Part shown: in pieces, positions 35,263-47,055 of the stretch
Layout of the letters: each line of letters starts with the position of its first letter
How positions within the stretch are numbered: the stretch's first letter is position 1
Assembly (NCBI GenBank): GCA_018340375.1
Contig: JAFFJZ010000007.1
Span: 21,922,001-21,986,000, forward strand
Direction of reading: 5' to 3'
DNA: 64,000 bases
Source of the DNA: Gonatopus flavifemur
Lineage: Eukaryota; Arthropoda; Insecta; Hymenoptera; Dryinidae
Translations under genes and position numbers: made by a program
Notes under the pieces: generated by a model
Seen by the model: the letters and a program-made list of their open reading frames with translations, nothing else
The model's database searches: none
What the model was told of the DNA's origin: nothing

Positions 35263-35797
35263 TATAAAACCTGAATACTTCTTCCATAAAAAAGAATCGA
35301 TTCTGTTCAAGAATCGGCATTACTGCCGACGCGCCCTTCTTTTTAACATACAGAATATATTTCTGGCACCTTGTTATGTTTTTTGGTTCGATTTGTTATC
35401 GAACATCAGAAATTCGTATACGAAATATCCGAAGATTTCGAATCGCACCAATGAGATTTCAAATTGACAGAGGCAGTCAACTCTGGTAGAAAATTTTATT
35501 GGATCCCCTTCAACTTTGTTCCTCATTGAAAAAAACTCAGCGAGATTGATTGGATTTTATTAAAATTTCGGTAAAATTCAATAACAGTCGCACTTCTTAC
35601 ACTTCTGGTGACGTTTGCTGCGCTCGCTGCGCTTGTATTCTCACAATCTCAACATTCGCTCCACTCTACTCACTAAAATGAAACCGCATGAGTGCGTGAC
35701 AGTTCACAAACCCGGGGACGAAAGCGACACCCGCCGTTATACGAGTGTATAGGGGTGCGTGAGGAGTGCAAGGTAGCGCCATCCAAAGCATATTCTA
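35263..35797. other. No supported feature
   Basis: Includes a GC-richer patch (35600-35780) without recognisable coding or repeat structure. Confidence 0.45.
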
Positions 35798-36018
35798 CAT
35801 GGAGAGAAATTTGTAGTTGAATTTACTATGTTATTATTGTTCCCGAGGAACAGACTGAATTCTGTCGGATTTTACTATAAAGGGCATATTTTTACTATGG
35901 TACAATAATAGAATGCTGATCATATTTACTATGTTTTATGGGGGAACCCGTCATAGCTCAGTCTGTTCCTCGGGAACAATAATAACATAATAAATTTAAC
36001 TACAAATTCCTCTCCGTG
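35798..36018. mobile_element. CAC-type palindromic MITE
   Basis: Ends CATGGAGAGAAATTTGTAG and CACGGAGAGGAATTTGTAG (reverse complement); the arms then share TTATTATTGTTCCCGAGGAA. TA precedes the left end and TG follows the right end. Grouped with the CAC(N)GAGAAAA elements. Confidence 0.87.
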
Positions 36019-36426
36019 TGAGGAAATTTGAGAACTAACCGAAACGGTGGACATTCAATTCCTGAAAAAAGAGAAAACATTTTTGTGACAGGTAGAGTGA
36101 ATCAGGGTAAGATGACGCGCTTTCCCTCTGCTTCACAGCATAAAATAATGTATAAAACCTCATTTACTCAAGGAAGATCTCAAGATTGTGATTGAATCTT
36201 CATATTTCTCTCACGTGAACGAGGTTTGATGTATTAATTTATGCTGTAGATGACTGAGAAAGTGCTTTGTCTCACCCCTTTTTACCCGTTTTTTTGAATT
36301 ATTTGATCCTCCCTGTTAAGATAAAGTCTTATTTTTTCAGAAAGAATATCACTACTGAACTCATTATACCCCTTGATATGAGGCAAAAGGCTCATTCAGT
36401 AACAGGGCAATATTGGATACTCGATT
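36019..36426. other. No supported feature
   Basis: Spacer between two MITEs; nothing recognised. Confidence 0.5.
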
Positions 36427-36643
36427 TAGTGTTTCGGACGAGACCGATACGAGACGAGACGAACAATTACTTTCTGAGATCCATTGTCGAAACCGAAAAT
36501 GACGAGAATCTTGACTCGAGACCGAGACGATACTGATTTTGTCGAGACAAAAGCGAGACCGAGACGAGATTATAAATTCTGAGACCAAATCGAGACCGAG
36601 ATTGAGACTTGGTCAGTCTCGGCGAGATGAGAACGAAACACTA
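36427..36643. mobile_element. hAT-type MITE with CGAGAC words
   Basis: Ends TAGTGTTTCG are inverted repeats with perfect 8-bp duplications ACTCGATT (36419-36426, 36644-36651). The interior is a degenerate array of GAGACCGAGACGAGAC words. Unlike most elements here the word is not self-complementary. A 189-codon plus-strand frame that starts inside it is an artefact of the repeat. Confidence 0.93.
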
Positions 36644-39600
36644 ACTCGATTTACAAAAAGAAAAAGGAAGGGGAACAAATTTCACTCAAAATTGAGTAAT
36701 TTCTCAAGAACTAACCGTTTTTACATTTCAGAACTGATCGTTTTCATTGGAACCAACTTTTTGGTAACCCAGCAAACCCGACTGCTGGTGTTTCAGAGGG
36801 CCAGTGACGGCTCCTCAACGGCATTGCCGGACCATCAGCGGCTCATTGAAACGCCAGTAATCATTGTTTGTAGGGAAGAACCGACCCCTATATTATACCC
36901 AGGCGCCATCCGTCAGGCCACGCGGAACTTTCAAGCAAACGCGAGCCCTTTAGCAAGTTTTCGTGCGGTGTCGCGCGTATGGCTCCGTTACACGGGAGTG
37001 AGTATAAGGTTCGCAGGGTATAAGGGTTGCGGTAAAAAAATGCGACAATTTGAAAAAAAAAAATTGATAATGAGAGTCATTAAAAAATGCTGCAAATACA
37101 GTATGTGATATTTCATACCCCCAATAACACGAATTCATTAGTAGCCACGCTAGATTCAAGCGTTTTCGAATTTTTCCCGATTTGTATCTGTGGATCATAA
37201 AGATTTACATTCCGATCACTGTTATTCAAATGATTGATAAATGAACTGAATATTCTTCGAATGCTCAATAATTCAATAGAAACATATAATAACTTCTTCC
37301 AATACCTTATAGAAAACAATTGGTTCTAAAATTTATTGATTTGAACAAGAAAATTATGGAAATGACCGTGAGTTCTAAAATCATCACTACTCGTTTCAAT
37401 TAACTTCGGAATAACTTCACTAAATATGCATTTCCATTAGGAGAAAACAATTTGTGGACCCAAATATATCTATCACGAACATAAAAATATAGAAAGCAAT
37501 ACTTGAATTAATTAATCTTTCGATTTTTTAGACGTTGTGTTTATTGGACTCAATTAAACTTTTAAATATCGAAGAGAATAACAATAAGGATGGACATTTT
37601 CGTTGAATCTTCGAAATGAATTTTGAAAAGCACTCCTATAGGTTCATGAATAATATACATCAGTGTTGTAGTTTTCAAATATGTGACATTGCAACTCAAT
37701 AATTGGTGAGAAAAATTCATTTTCTGAATAGTTGAACTCAATTTAGGCTCAAATTACTTCTAAAGCAATGTAAGATACTTCAAATACATAAAAAGTGAAA
37801 GCAATACATGATCAATCGAACTTTACATAACGGTCACGCAAAACACGTACGGTCACATGACCGGAAAGTACGTGACCGGTAAGTATTTTTGGGATTGAAT
37901 GTAAGATTCTGAATTAGGTTATGAAAATATATAACTCGTTTAAGGAGTTTATGATGTATTCGGTATAACGTTTCTGAGAATGATGTAAACACGACATATT
38001 TCTACAGTTATCAAGAGTAAAATATGCGTAACCGTATAGTGAAGTAATTAAGGTACGCTACGTTTCTTACCTGAATCGATTAATGTAATGGTAAAATGAA
38101 CAATCTCTCCTGTAAAGTCACTATTGCAACAATAACCTCTGTTCCTCTCGCATCTACCACGTTATGTGTTTCGCGCTATTCATTTGTTTTAGCTCTTCCA
38201 CGCCTTCTTTAAACTCTCACCTTCGCATTCAACAGAAATCGACGACAGAAGTATTGGATGAAAAAAAAATGTATCGATATTTTTTTTTTTCGTAACGAAC
38301 ATTTGTTTTCGATAAAATACATAACACTCGATGTATTCTTGAAATTCAGACCTCTTATATTTTATGCTGAAATATTTTGTGATGCATCCAAACAATGACA
38401 ATGGTGGTGCCGACAGTGACCGGACTGGTAAAAAGACGTACATAATCTCTTTTATCAGAATTCTGTATTAAGATTATGTTCCAATACTTGGATTATCATG
38501 AAGAAATACAAAGGGTTGATAGGAAAAGCAATATTTCAATTTTCACAAATAATTGATGATAATAGTTCTTCGACGGCGACATGAATTGTCGTATTTTTTT
38601 GACCGCGACCCGTAAGTAGAAATGGCTTGAAGAAGCCATTCCTTTTGCTGCCACCATTTCTTAGGGGAAAATTCCACAATTATTCTCTACAGTGTGCTCT
38701 CGTTTCTAAAATCCTAAAATGATGAGAACAAGTGAGCTTGCTCAATTGTTCAAAGGGATATGAGGGTCCCGAATCAGTGGGCGGATCTCAGTTTTTACAA
38801 AACCAGCTGTTATCACGGCTTGTTAATTAAAAAAGTCGTTTTAACACAGTAGACTCATACAACAGCTGTTGTTACGGCTATTTCGCAGACCAGTGGGCGA
38901 ACTCAAGTCACCATTCTCAAACCATAGTCCAAAGTTCGAGCAAGGCGTACCAGCCCTATTCTGTAGGGTTGCAGTGATCAGGAGTGGGCGAATCAACCAG
39001 AAAACTAAAGTCTTGTATAGGGACGAGGTCGATCAAGAGTGGACAAACCAGCTCGTACCAATTGAAGAAGGATAAATGAAGAATCATGAAGAAGAACTCA
39101 TCACGCCCCCGTACCCTCATCGGCTGATCACATTAGCTCCTGAGACTAGAGCAATGAAAACGATTTATTCAGATTATAACGATATCTCGACCATTATAAT
39201 GAGGCCATTACCTTATTTCAACTTGTAGTATTTGAATTGAGAATCCTCCGTTGGATTTGATGCTTCCTCCAACAGAAAAGATTGATGTCTTTCTTCAATA
39301 CTTTATAATTTATCGCGGTTTTTGTTATAAGGAATACAAGAGATATTTTCTTTTTGATTCAATCTAAAATACTCGTTTTCTCTCTCGATCAGAAAGAAAG
39401 AGTTATACTTTGGAAAGAGTTTTGTCCATAACTCGTCGGGAATTAGCATCCACCACTCCATTTTTTGGGTCATGCTATCGACGAATACCGTTGAATGTAA
39501 CGGTTCATAGTCCTCATGGAGTTCTTCCAATCACTCAGATTAAACCCGCGCGCGTGGACTTTAATTTAAGAAGAAACTTTGTAAATCATTGTTCAAACTT

Positions 39601-40039
39601 TGTTCACTTTTCAATTGCATTGGTTTATAGTTTCACTTGAATTCATTGATGGTTTACCAAACAAATTATTATATTAACTTAATTACGGAATCATTCAATC
39701 GTTCGTAACCTGCGTCCTTCCTTCCCTGAGATTTGGAATCGGCGAGCCAGAGGCATATCGGGCGATAGTTATAGTTTTGATTAGAATAAATTAAATTTGA
39801 TAATAGATTTCCAGATTTGAAACGTTACAATTATTTGGAACTGTCTTCTTCAAATGTACCAAATTTATTCATGAATCGTCTCTTGAACCTTCTGGCACTC
39901 CAGTTCGATTCGATTCGATTTTGATCAAGGCAATTTGATATGAATTCAAGAAAATGATGAGGAATTCGATCTGTATTTCAGAAAATACAAATCGCACATC
40001 TCTATTATGTTTCTTATATATCAACTATATTGAATTATA
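36644..40039. other. No supported gene
   Basis: Mostly AT-rich. A GC-richer patch at 36770-37040 is open in one frame but has no recognisable domain. At 38770-39060 a loose motif AGTGGGCGAA(C/T)C recurs at least three times (38774, 38891, 38982), with CAGCTGTT(A/G)T(C/T)ACGGCT at 38804 and 38862. Nothing else stands out. Confidence 0.4.
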
Positions 40040-42071
40040 CAGGGTGGGGCATTTAAAGTGTCGCGGGCGTTTTTTCCAAGAATAAAATGAGATACGAGAA
40101 AATTTTTCGGACAAAAATTGTAGGGTATCGAGGGGGACATCCGATGGTGGCCTTGGCTTTGACCTCGAATCTCATCTTCAAGGGCATTCTGAGGTCAACT
40201 CTTGTTTTTTAAATAGCATCTCATATTTTTCACTGCAGATTTGGATTCTAGGTCAAAAACCAAGAAACTTTTGTCTGAACCATTTTCCTGAAATCCGCAA
40301 AGATGGCGCTCTAATCGATATTGTTCCATACTGAATCTGACATTAGAATAACTCGAAAACGAAGGGTCTTGGAGGAGAATGTTTCGGACAAAAGTTGTCT
40401 GATTCCAAGGGGGACCCCTTGAACTGAAACGGAGGTGATGGGGTATAACAGACAAAACACAACACATTTCAATCGTCTACATCACTTGGATAATTTTAAT
40501 GCAGTAGATGCTCAAAATGATGGCCTTCGACTTCAATACACATTTCAAAACGTTTTACAAAAGATTGCTGAACTCGTGCTAAAATATCTTCATTGATGCT
40601 CGCGCATGCATTGATGATTCCTTGACGCATATTTTCAGGTGTAGTCGGTGCTTGTTGATAAACTGTATCTTTTATGTATCCCCATAAAAAAAAATCTGGA
40701 GAAGTAAGATCCGGAGAACGGGCAGGCCAATGAACTGGTCCACGACGTCCTATCCATCGTCCAGGATAATCTCTGTCCAATATTTCTCGAGCTGTGACTG
40801 CATAATGGGATGGACAACCATCGTGTTGATACCACATATTCAATCGTTCCTGAATAGGTATGTCTTCAAGTAATGTTGGAAGTACTTGATCTAAGAAATG
40901 TCTGTACTTCTCTCCATTTAGCGTATCTGCAATGAAGTACGGTCCAATTACTCGAGATCGAAAAATACCACACCAAACATTCACAGCCCATTGTCTTTGA
41001 TGCTCTACTTGACGTAACCATCTTGGATTTTCTGTCGCCCAGTAATGCATATTATGTCGATTTACTTGACCATGATTGGTGAACGTCGACTCATCAGAAA
41101 ATAATATGTTGATGAAGTTATTATTGTGCATTTGCGCTAGACCCCATCGACAAAACTGTACACGATTTTCGAAATCATCACCGTGAAGGTCTTGATGCAA
41201 ACAAATGTGATACGGATGGAATTTGTGACGTTTCAGTATTCGAAGAACACTTCTCCGAGAAATTCCCGAATGGAGTTCAATTTCACGAGAGCTCACGTGT
41301 GGATTATTGGCTACTGCAGCTAGTACATTAACTTCCGCATTTTCTCCGCTAACAGTTCTCATTCGATGTCGTTTTTCCCTTGTAACACTTCCCGTTTCTG
41401 AGAATAATTTTACAATGCGTTGAAAATACCTAATGGATGGCGTTGTTCTTTCAGGAAATCGTTCTGCATACAAGTCATATGCTTGTCTGGGGTTTTTATG
41501 CACTTCACCGTAAATGTAGATCATATCGATCTTTTCAGAAACCGTGTATCGGATATCCATGATTTTCAATTTGTCATGAACCAAGTAATAATCAAATGTA
41601 ACTGACAAACTGACTTTCAAAATCGTGAATTTTCACTGAACCCCGTCGTTTGTTTACATCGCGTGAGCTCTGAATGGTGGTAATGTAGACGATTGAAATG
41701 TGTTGTGTATTGACAACTTTTGTACGAAACATTCTTTTGCAAGACCCTTCGTTTTCGAGTTATTCGAATGTCAGATTCAAAATGGAACAATATCGATTAG
41801 AGCGCCATTTTTGCGGATTTCAGGAAAATGGTTCAGACAAAAGTTTCTTGGTTTTTGACCTAGAATCCAAATCTGCAGTAAAAAATATGAGATGCTATTT
41901 AGAAAACAAGAGTTGATCTCAGAATGCCCTTGAAGATGAGATTTGAGGTCAAAGCCAAGGCCACCATCGGATGTCCCCCTCGGTACCCTACAACTTTTGT
42001 CCGAAAAATTTTCTCGTATCTCACTTTATTTTTGGAAAAAACGTCCGCGACACTTTAAATGCCCCACCCTG
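40040..42071 (-). mobile_element. DD41D Tc1/mariner-type (Visitor-like) element with very long inverted repeats
   Basis: Ends CAGGGTGGGGCATTTAAAGT are inverted repeats flanked by TA (40038-40039, 42072-42073). The inverted repeats are unusually long: about 440 bp on the left (to 40483) and 388 bp on the right (from 41684). The right arm lacks about 50 bases present in the left (around 40391-40449). Between them lies one open transposase gene. Possibly autonomous. Confidence 0.93.
40496..41560 (-). CDS. DD41D transposase, uninterrupted
   Basis: 354 codons from the ATG at 41560 (MDIRYTVSEKIDMIYIYGEV); a longer in-frame start at 41620 lies inside the arm spacer and is less likely. The N-terminal helix-turn-helix region (AVANNPHVSSREIELHSGIS, RRSVLRILKRH) would bind the inverted repeats. 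Catalytic residues: FSDEST, QHDGCPSH, then SPDLTSPDFFLWG. There are 41 residues between the second Asp and the Asp of SPDFF, hence DD41D, a class described as Visitor in insects (from memory). The enzyme would cut and paste the element at TA. No stop or frameshift is visible, so it may be active. Confidence 0.93.
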   Translation of the reverse strand: MDIRYTVSEKIDMIYIYGEVHKNPRQAYDLYAERFPERTTPSIRYFQRIVKLFSETGSVTREKRHRMRTVSGENAEVNVLAAVANNPHVSSREIELHSGISRRSVLRILKRHKFHPYHICLHQDLHGDDFENRVQFCRWGLAQMHNNNFINILFSDESTFTNHGQVNRHNMHYWATENPRWLRQVEHQRQWAVNVWCGIFRSRVIGPYFIADTLNGEKYRHFLDQVLPTLLEDIPIQERLNMWYQHDGCPSHYAVTAREILDRDYPGRWIGRRGPVHWPARSPDLTSPDFFLWGYIKDTVYQQAPTTPENMRQGIINACASINEDILARVQQSFVKRFEMCIEVEGHHFEHLLH

Positions 42072-42077
42072 TATATA

Positions 42078-42413
42078 CCCACACAGCACTCGTTGTCTGA
42101 AAGATATCTTCAGAAATAATTAAGAACAATGTAAGAAGTCTTATGCAACATGAATAGACGTCTTTTAGAAGTCTCAAACTGTTCTTACTTCTAAAAGATA
42201 TCTTCAAGAATGTTTTCAGAAACCTTTTAGAATTTTCCAAAAGCCACCTTCCAGAAATCTCCACAAGGTTTCTGAAACTGTTCTTGGAAATATTTTCTGG
42301 AAGTGAGAACAGTTTGAGACTTCTGAAAAATATCTATTCATGTTGCATAAAACTTTTTGCATTGTTCTTAATTATTTCTGAAGATATCTTCTAGACAGCA
42401 AGTGCTGTGCGGT
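42078..42413. mobile_element. CCC-end MITE with AGATATCTT words
   Basis: Ends CCCACACAGCACT and (reverse complement) ACCGCACAGCACT, flanked by TA (42076-42077, 42414-42415). The arms are inverted copies through CAGAAATAATTAAGAACAAT. AGATATCTT occurs three times. It begins only 4 bp after the TA of the DD41D element, and its terminus is close to the CCCANACAGCAC end of the 23409-23782 MITE. Confidence 0.85.
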
Positions 42414-44787
42414 TAGATTATATATAATTTTGTAACGTGACAATCAGAGATGATTAAGAGGTAGAAAAGGAAAGAGAGAGTTATAAATTTGTAGAAGGAG
42501 AGGGGAACCAGGAAAATTTCGAGTCGTAGTCAGTGAAGTCCGTACACTCAAAACGTACGGAAGTCAATCCTTTTAGATAAATAAATAATCGATCAACTAT
42601 CCACGTGGAAAATAAAAAGAAAAAAGGAAATAAGAAATATCTAGGACTTGACCTTATAATATTAAAGAATCCAATAAGTCTGAATTTGGGAAATCGTACT
42701 AATAGACCTCTTCTTGGAAAGGAATCCGACGAAATCTTCTCTTTTTCATTCCCAGTCTAGAAAATATGAAAGATAAGTGACTACGCCATTCGACACTCAT
42801 CTTGTATGTCTAATTTGATTGTTATTTTATAAGATTATTCAATTTATGTAAGGGCTTATGGCCCATTTGATGACCATGTGATCCATGAGTAAATATCCAT
42901 TTGAGACATAATAAAATTCAACGATAGATGAAATAAGTTGCAACAATTTAAAACATTTTTCCAGTCGGAGCGTGGCACTTTCACCGTGTCAGTTTCACTG
43001 CCTTCTTGACGATGTCAGTTCACCCCTGTTTCTACAGGAAGATCTTCGTCCGTCTATTTAACTTCTACCTTATGATTGATGCAATACTCAAAACAACATA
43101 AGTTAATGACGATGAAAATGATACTCATTCAGTCATATTCCATATATTCAACATCAGAAAATATCTGGAAACTTGCACCTTCACCGTTTGTCATACGAGA
43201 TATGCCAAAAAGTGAAAAGACAAGAAAAAAAATGTATATCACTGACCGTCAAGTGATTTTATACAAGTCATAAAATAGGACATGTTGAACGAGAAATCTG
43301 TTCCTGAACTAGTAGAGTCCAAAAGTGATGTCTATTCGGATGTGTAGAATGAAAGAGATTCGAGTCGATGACTGAGCAATGAGAAGAGCGTTCCAATGTT
43401 TTACGCCTGGATGGGAGCGTTAGAGGGAATAAAAGCGCGGTAAACCTAATTAAACGCGTCGTTCGTTCGGTAGTTCACGTTTCACACACTTTCACATTGA
43501 CTGAAAACGAGAAAAGAAGCGTTTCAGCACCACACTTCGTTTTGTGAACATCAAATTGATCCTAAAGTCCTAAAAGCTTTCTCGGACGATGTTGAAAACT
43601 CTCTACACGCCTCATCGATTAATGACTGGAATACTCCCATCTTCATAATTAATTGTAAGGGTTTTTTGAAGCTATTAGGATTGTATTCAAGTCTTAATGA
43701 ACTGTGGGATGAGTTTTTCGACAAATATATTGTTTCTCATATCGATGTTACATTAATTCATAATTACATGGACTGAAGGTGAAGGATTGAGATTGAGGAT
43801 TATCAAGAGAGCATCTCCGAAAATATTAAAAATATACAAGACGAACAATTTTCGGGAACGATAAAATACTTCGTCGATGAGAATTAAAATATCAATCGAT
43901 TCGATAAATCTTTGTTCATATTGACTATAGAAATTTTTCCGTCAACGCATTGATTTAAAAACAATCATAGGATTCGACGATATCGTATGTGAAGACAGGT
44001 AGGAGATACGTTTGGGATATTCAAAAAATGTCTTCCTGGGTATACCATGGTTCCATTTTGGAAATGACCTATGGGCTTCCATGTTTAAGGATGAAGAGGT
44101 TGTGACCTTCTACAGTGTGATATAAATGGTATTCCAAACATCTCCGTGCGTATGATCAACATACAAATCCACCATTTATTGACTGAATAAAGCAGGAATC
44201 GAATAGCGAAACGGAATTTTATCGTACACCCACGAACTGTGTTATTCTCTTTACATTGCAGATAGACAAATGCTTCGTTCATAGTATAAACCGTATACCA
44301 TCACCACTCCCACATATTTTGATCAGACCTTCCGAGGGACGGGATATAGAGCCCAAACGTGAGGGAATCCTGCTGATTACAGGGCAGAATGATATAGGAA
44401 TGAATAATGTATTCGATATAGGAAACACAGAGAACAAAAGCCTTGCACACGAGAGAATTTTGGTTCAGTCTTTTGATCGGCTGTAGCGACGATAACTGAT
44501 CCGTACTTAACGCTACGATGAATAATCCAGTATATTACCTGCGAACGCGGATCTTCACCGCAAGGACGATCGTATTCGGATCCACGAATAAATTTACAAT
44601 TGTTTATCTTGATAATATATCGTGAAATTTATCGATCTAGAATGGAGTATTAAATTCCAAATTTTAATATTGATTCAAATCATTGAAAATGCGTCTATTC
44701 GAATTTACTGGATTGAAAAGAATCAATGAAGGGAGTATGAGTAACTATATTGTGTTCATTATTGCAATATACGGATGGTATGATTTG
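42414..44787. other. No supported gene
   Basis: No recognisable coding frame, repeat or RNA gene over 2.4 kb. Confidence 0.45.
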
Positions 44788-46765
44788 GGGGAACGGCGGG
44801 TGGTATGGCTCTCTTAAGGGAAAACTGAGATAAAATCACTCCAGAGTAGAAGAATGTCGCTACGGCGTGGGATACAACTTCTTAGAATATTTTTCTCACA
44901 TACATCCTAAAGAAAAAATTTTATTAGTGGAATAAAAAATCAGGAATAATTTTAATTCACAGATGAATCTGTGAAAAATGTGTCGGTGTCGGGTGGTATG
45001 GCCCACCATGCGAAAACTGGTGAATCCAAACGAGAACATATTTTTTAACACAGAATCATTTGTTTTCAACATTGAATATGAAAGGTTTTTTCTTGAATTC
45101 AGGCATCGTCCACTGAAAAGAAATTCTACATTATCATAAGGACCATACCATCCAAATCTAACCCATTAGAGCCCATGGTGAAACCATAGGGGATATGGTC
45201 GCCGATGAAATCTTGGCATGGCATCGAGAAACGAATTTTCATGTGAAACGCATGCATAAAAACATTGTTTAAAAATAAATTGTTCGAACAATTTTCTTAA
45301 AAATAAGTGTTCGGTAAAACTGATCCCACCAATCGATTCTAAGAAAAAACAATACATAGAAAACATGTACACTGAATCGACATTACGATCGTTTGTTATA
45401 AAAAAAATAAAACATGTATTGGTTTGTTATTTCTTTTCATAACAATGAACGATCGCAATGTGGATGTGGAAAATTTTTTGACCAATTCATTTATAAACAA
45501 TTTTTTCACACATGTTTTTTACTTCACTTTGTAATAGCTACATATTCATGCACATATTAAATATTGATAGATATATATATAAGAGAGAGAAGAGTGGGAG
45601 GGATGAGGGACACAGGAGCGATCTATAGAATAGAGGACTAGTCTAAACCGATCGGGAATTGTATCTGATTTTATTTTGGAGCTCCAACTGAACTAAGAAC
45701 AATCTGTGGATGTCCCTCCACTCCATACTATTTGAGATTCATGTTCATTTGACATCATCGGAATCATTCCGCGATCAAGATAAGTTATTTATAATCATCT
45801 TTCTCTCGCTTACATGCTTATATATAAGTATATATTTGATAACTTTGTATCTTCTATGATTTTGACTTGTGATCCATTTAATAATTTCGAAGTCTGAATA
45901 TTTAAAATTTGGTTTGAATATAAGAATTCACCACGATTCCAACTCTGTAATAAATTCTTACTTCCTACTAGCTAAAACATCCGTCTTGTGGATGCATCAA
46001 TTTTGATCTGGATATATTTGTAATTGGATCGTGGCTTCTCCATCTCCTAATTAAATCGAATCAAATCAGTTAAAGTGATATTGAATTATTTCTAATTTTT
46101 CTTCATTATCCTATTCTTCTGATTATTTTGTTTGTTTGGTTCTTTTATTAATGAAGGTAGATTCGAGAGGACCTGGCTCCATTATAACTTGGCATAGCAT
46201 GGGTTTTCCAAGATTCCATCGGTGACTGAGACCATATCCTCCATCATTCGAGCATGAGCTCAAACCGGTTAACGTGGGCCATACCACCCGATCGAGATCT
46301 TTTACGAAAAAATTAGTTCATAACCAAACAAACCAACATTTGGGGGGGAGGGTCATACTAGTATGATATATTATTTTATGATCTGACCTATTCAAGTACA
46401 GAATGTGTCAAAGTTTCGCCGACACAGTACACCAAGAACAAGTAAATAGAAAAAGTTAGATTTCTCTTAACACCCTGTATTGACAACAATGATGTTTCCG
46501 CACATGATAGGCAGAAACAAGCTCTCCGTAACCAAAAATGTGGTGCTACCACCTAGCTACAGGTCCTGGAAACACGTGGTGGGCCATACCGACCGCCGGG
46601 CCATACCACCCACCAGTACCGTCTTTACAAATTCTTCGTCCTTCTTTATTCGACGTGTAACAGAGGACAGCCGATGGGCAGTTGTCCATACCCTGTTCTT
46701 TGTTACACGTCGATTGAAGAAGGAAGAAGAATGTGTAACGACGGCACTGCCACCCGCCGTTCCCC
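44788..46765. mobile_element. 2-kb non-autonomous TIR element with GGCCATACCACCC words
   Basis: Ends GGGGAACGGCGGGTGG are exact inverted repeats. A 4-bp ATTT may flank both sides if one further base belongs to each end. GGGTGGTATGGC and complements recur near both ends (44799, 44996, 46279, 46583, 46599). The right part also holds a hairpin (46645-46730) with TTCGACGTGTAACA and TGTTACACGTCGA. No transposase frame exists. The interior is AT-rich and otherwise featureless. Superfamily unknown. Confidence 0.78.
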
Positions 46766-47055
46766 TATTTTGAAAGTTGTACCGAAGTTATTCGTTTATA
46801 AGGTGATTTCCTGGACGTTCTAGACAAAGTTCTTGAATTCGGAAATCCAGGTTTTACTCGACCAAACACTAAAATTGTTATTCAAAACGTTTTTTCCGAG
46901 TATAATCTTGTAAACAGATATTTTGGTTCAATTTTCGGAATGATCATTGAGGAAATTTTGAGTGTTCTCATAGAATTTTTTATAGAATGACATCTTCATA
47001 AAGAGGTTGTTGCACATTTTTCTTACAAAAAATTTGCATTCGTGGTGAAAGAAGA
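46766..47055. other. No supported feature
   Basis: Short AT-rich spacer. Confidence 0.5.

Noticed and set aside
36539..37108. 189-codon plus-strand open frame
   Set aside because: It begins inside the CGAGAC array of a hAT-type MITE, crosses its end and runs into unrelated sequence; composition follows the repeat and no domain is visible.
38770..39060. Loose AGTGGGCGAA motif repeats resembling a retroelement leader
   Set aside because: Spacing is irregular, similarity is low, and no LTR, primer-binding site or gag/pol frame was found around it.
40195..40467. 90-codon minus-strand frame, repeated as 41698-41916 plus
   Set aside because: Both lie inside the long inverted repeats of the DD41D element and are mirror images of each other; not genes.
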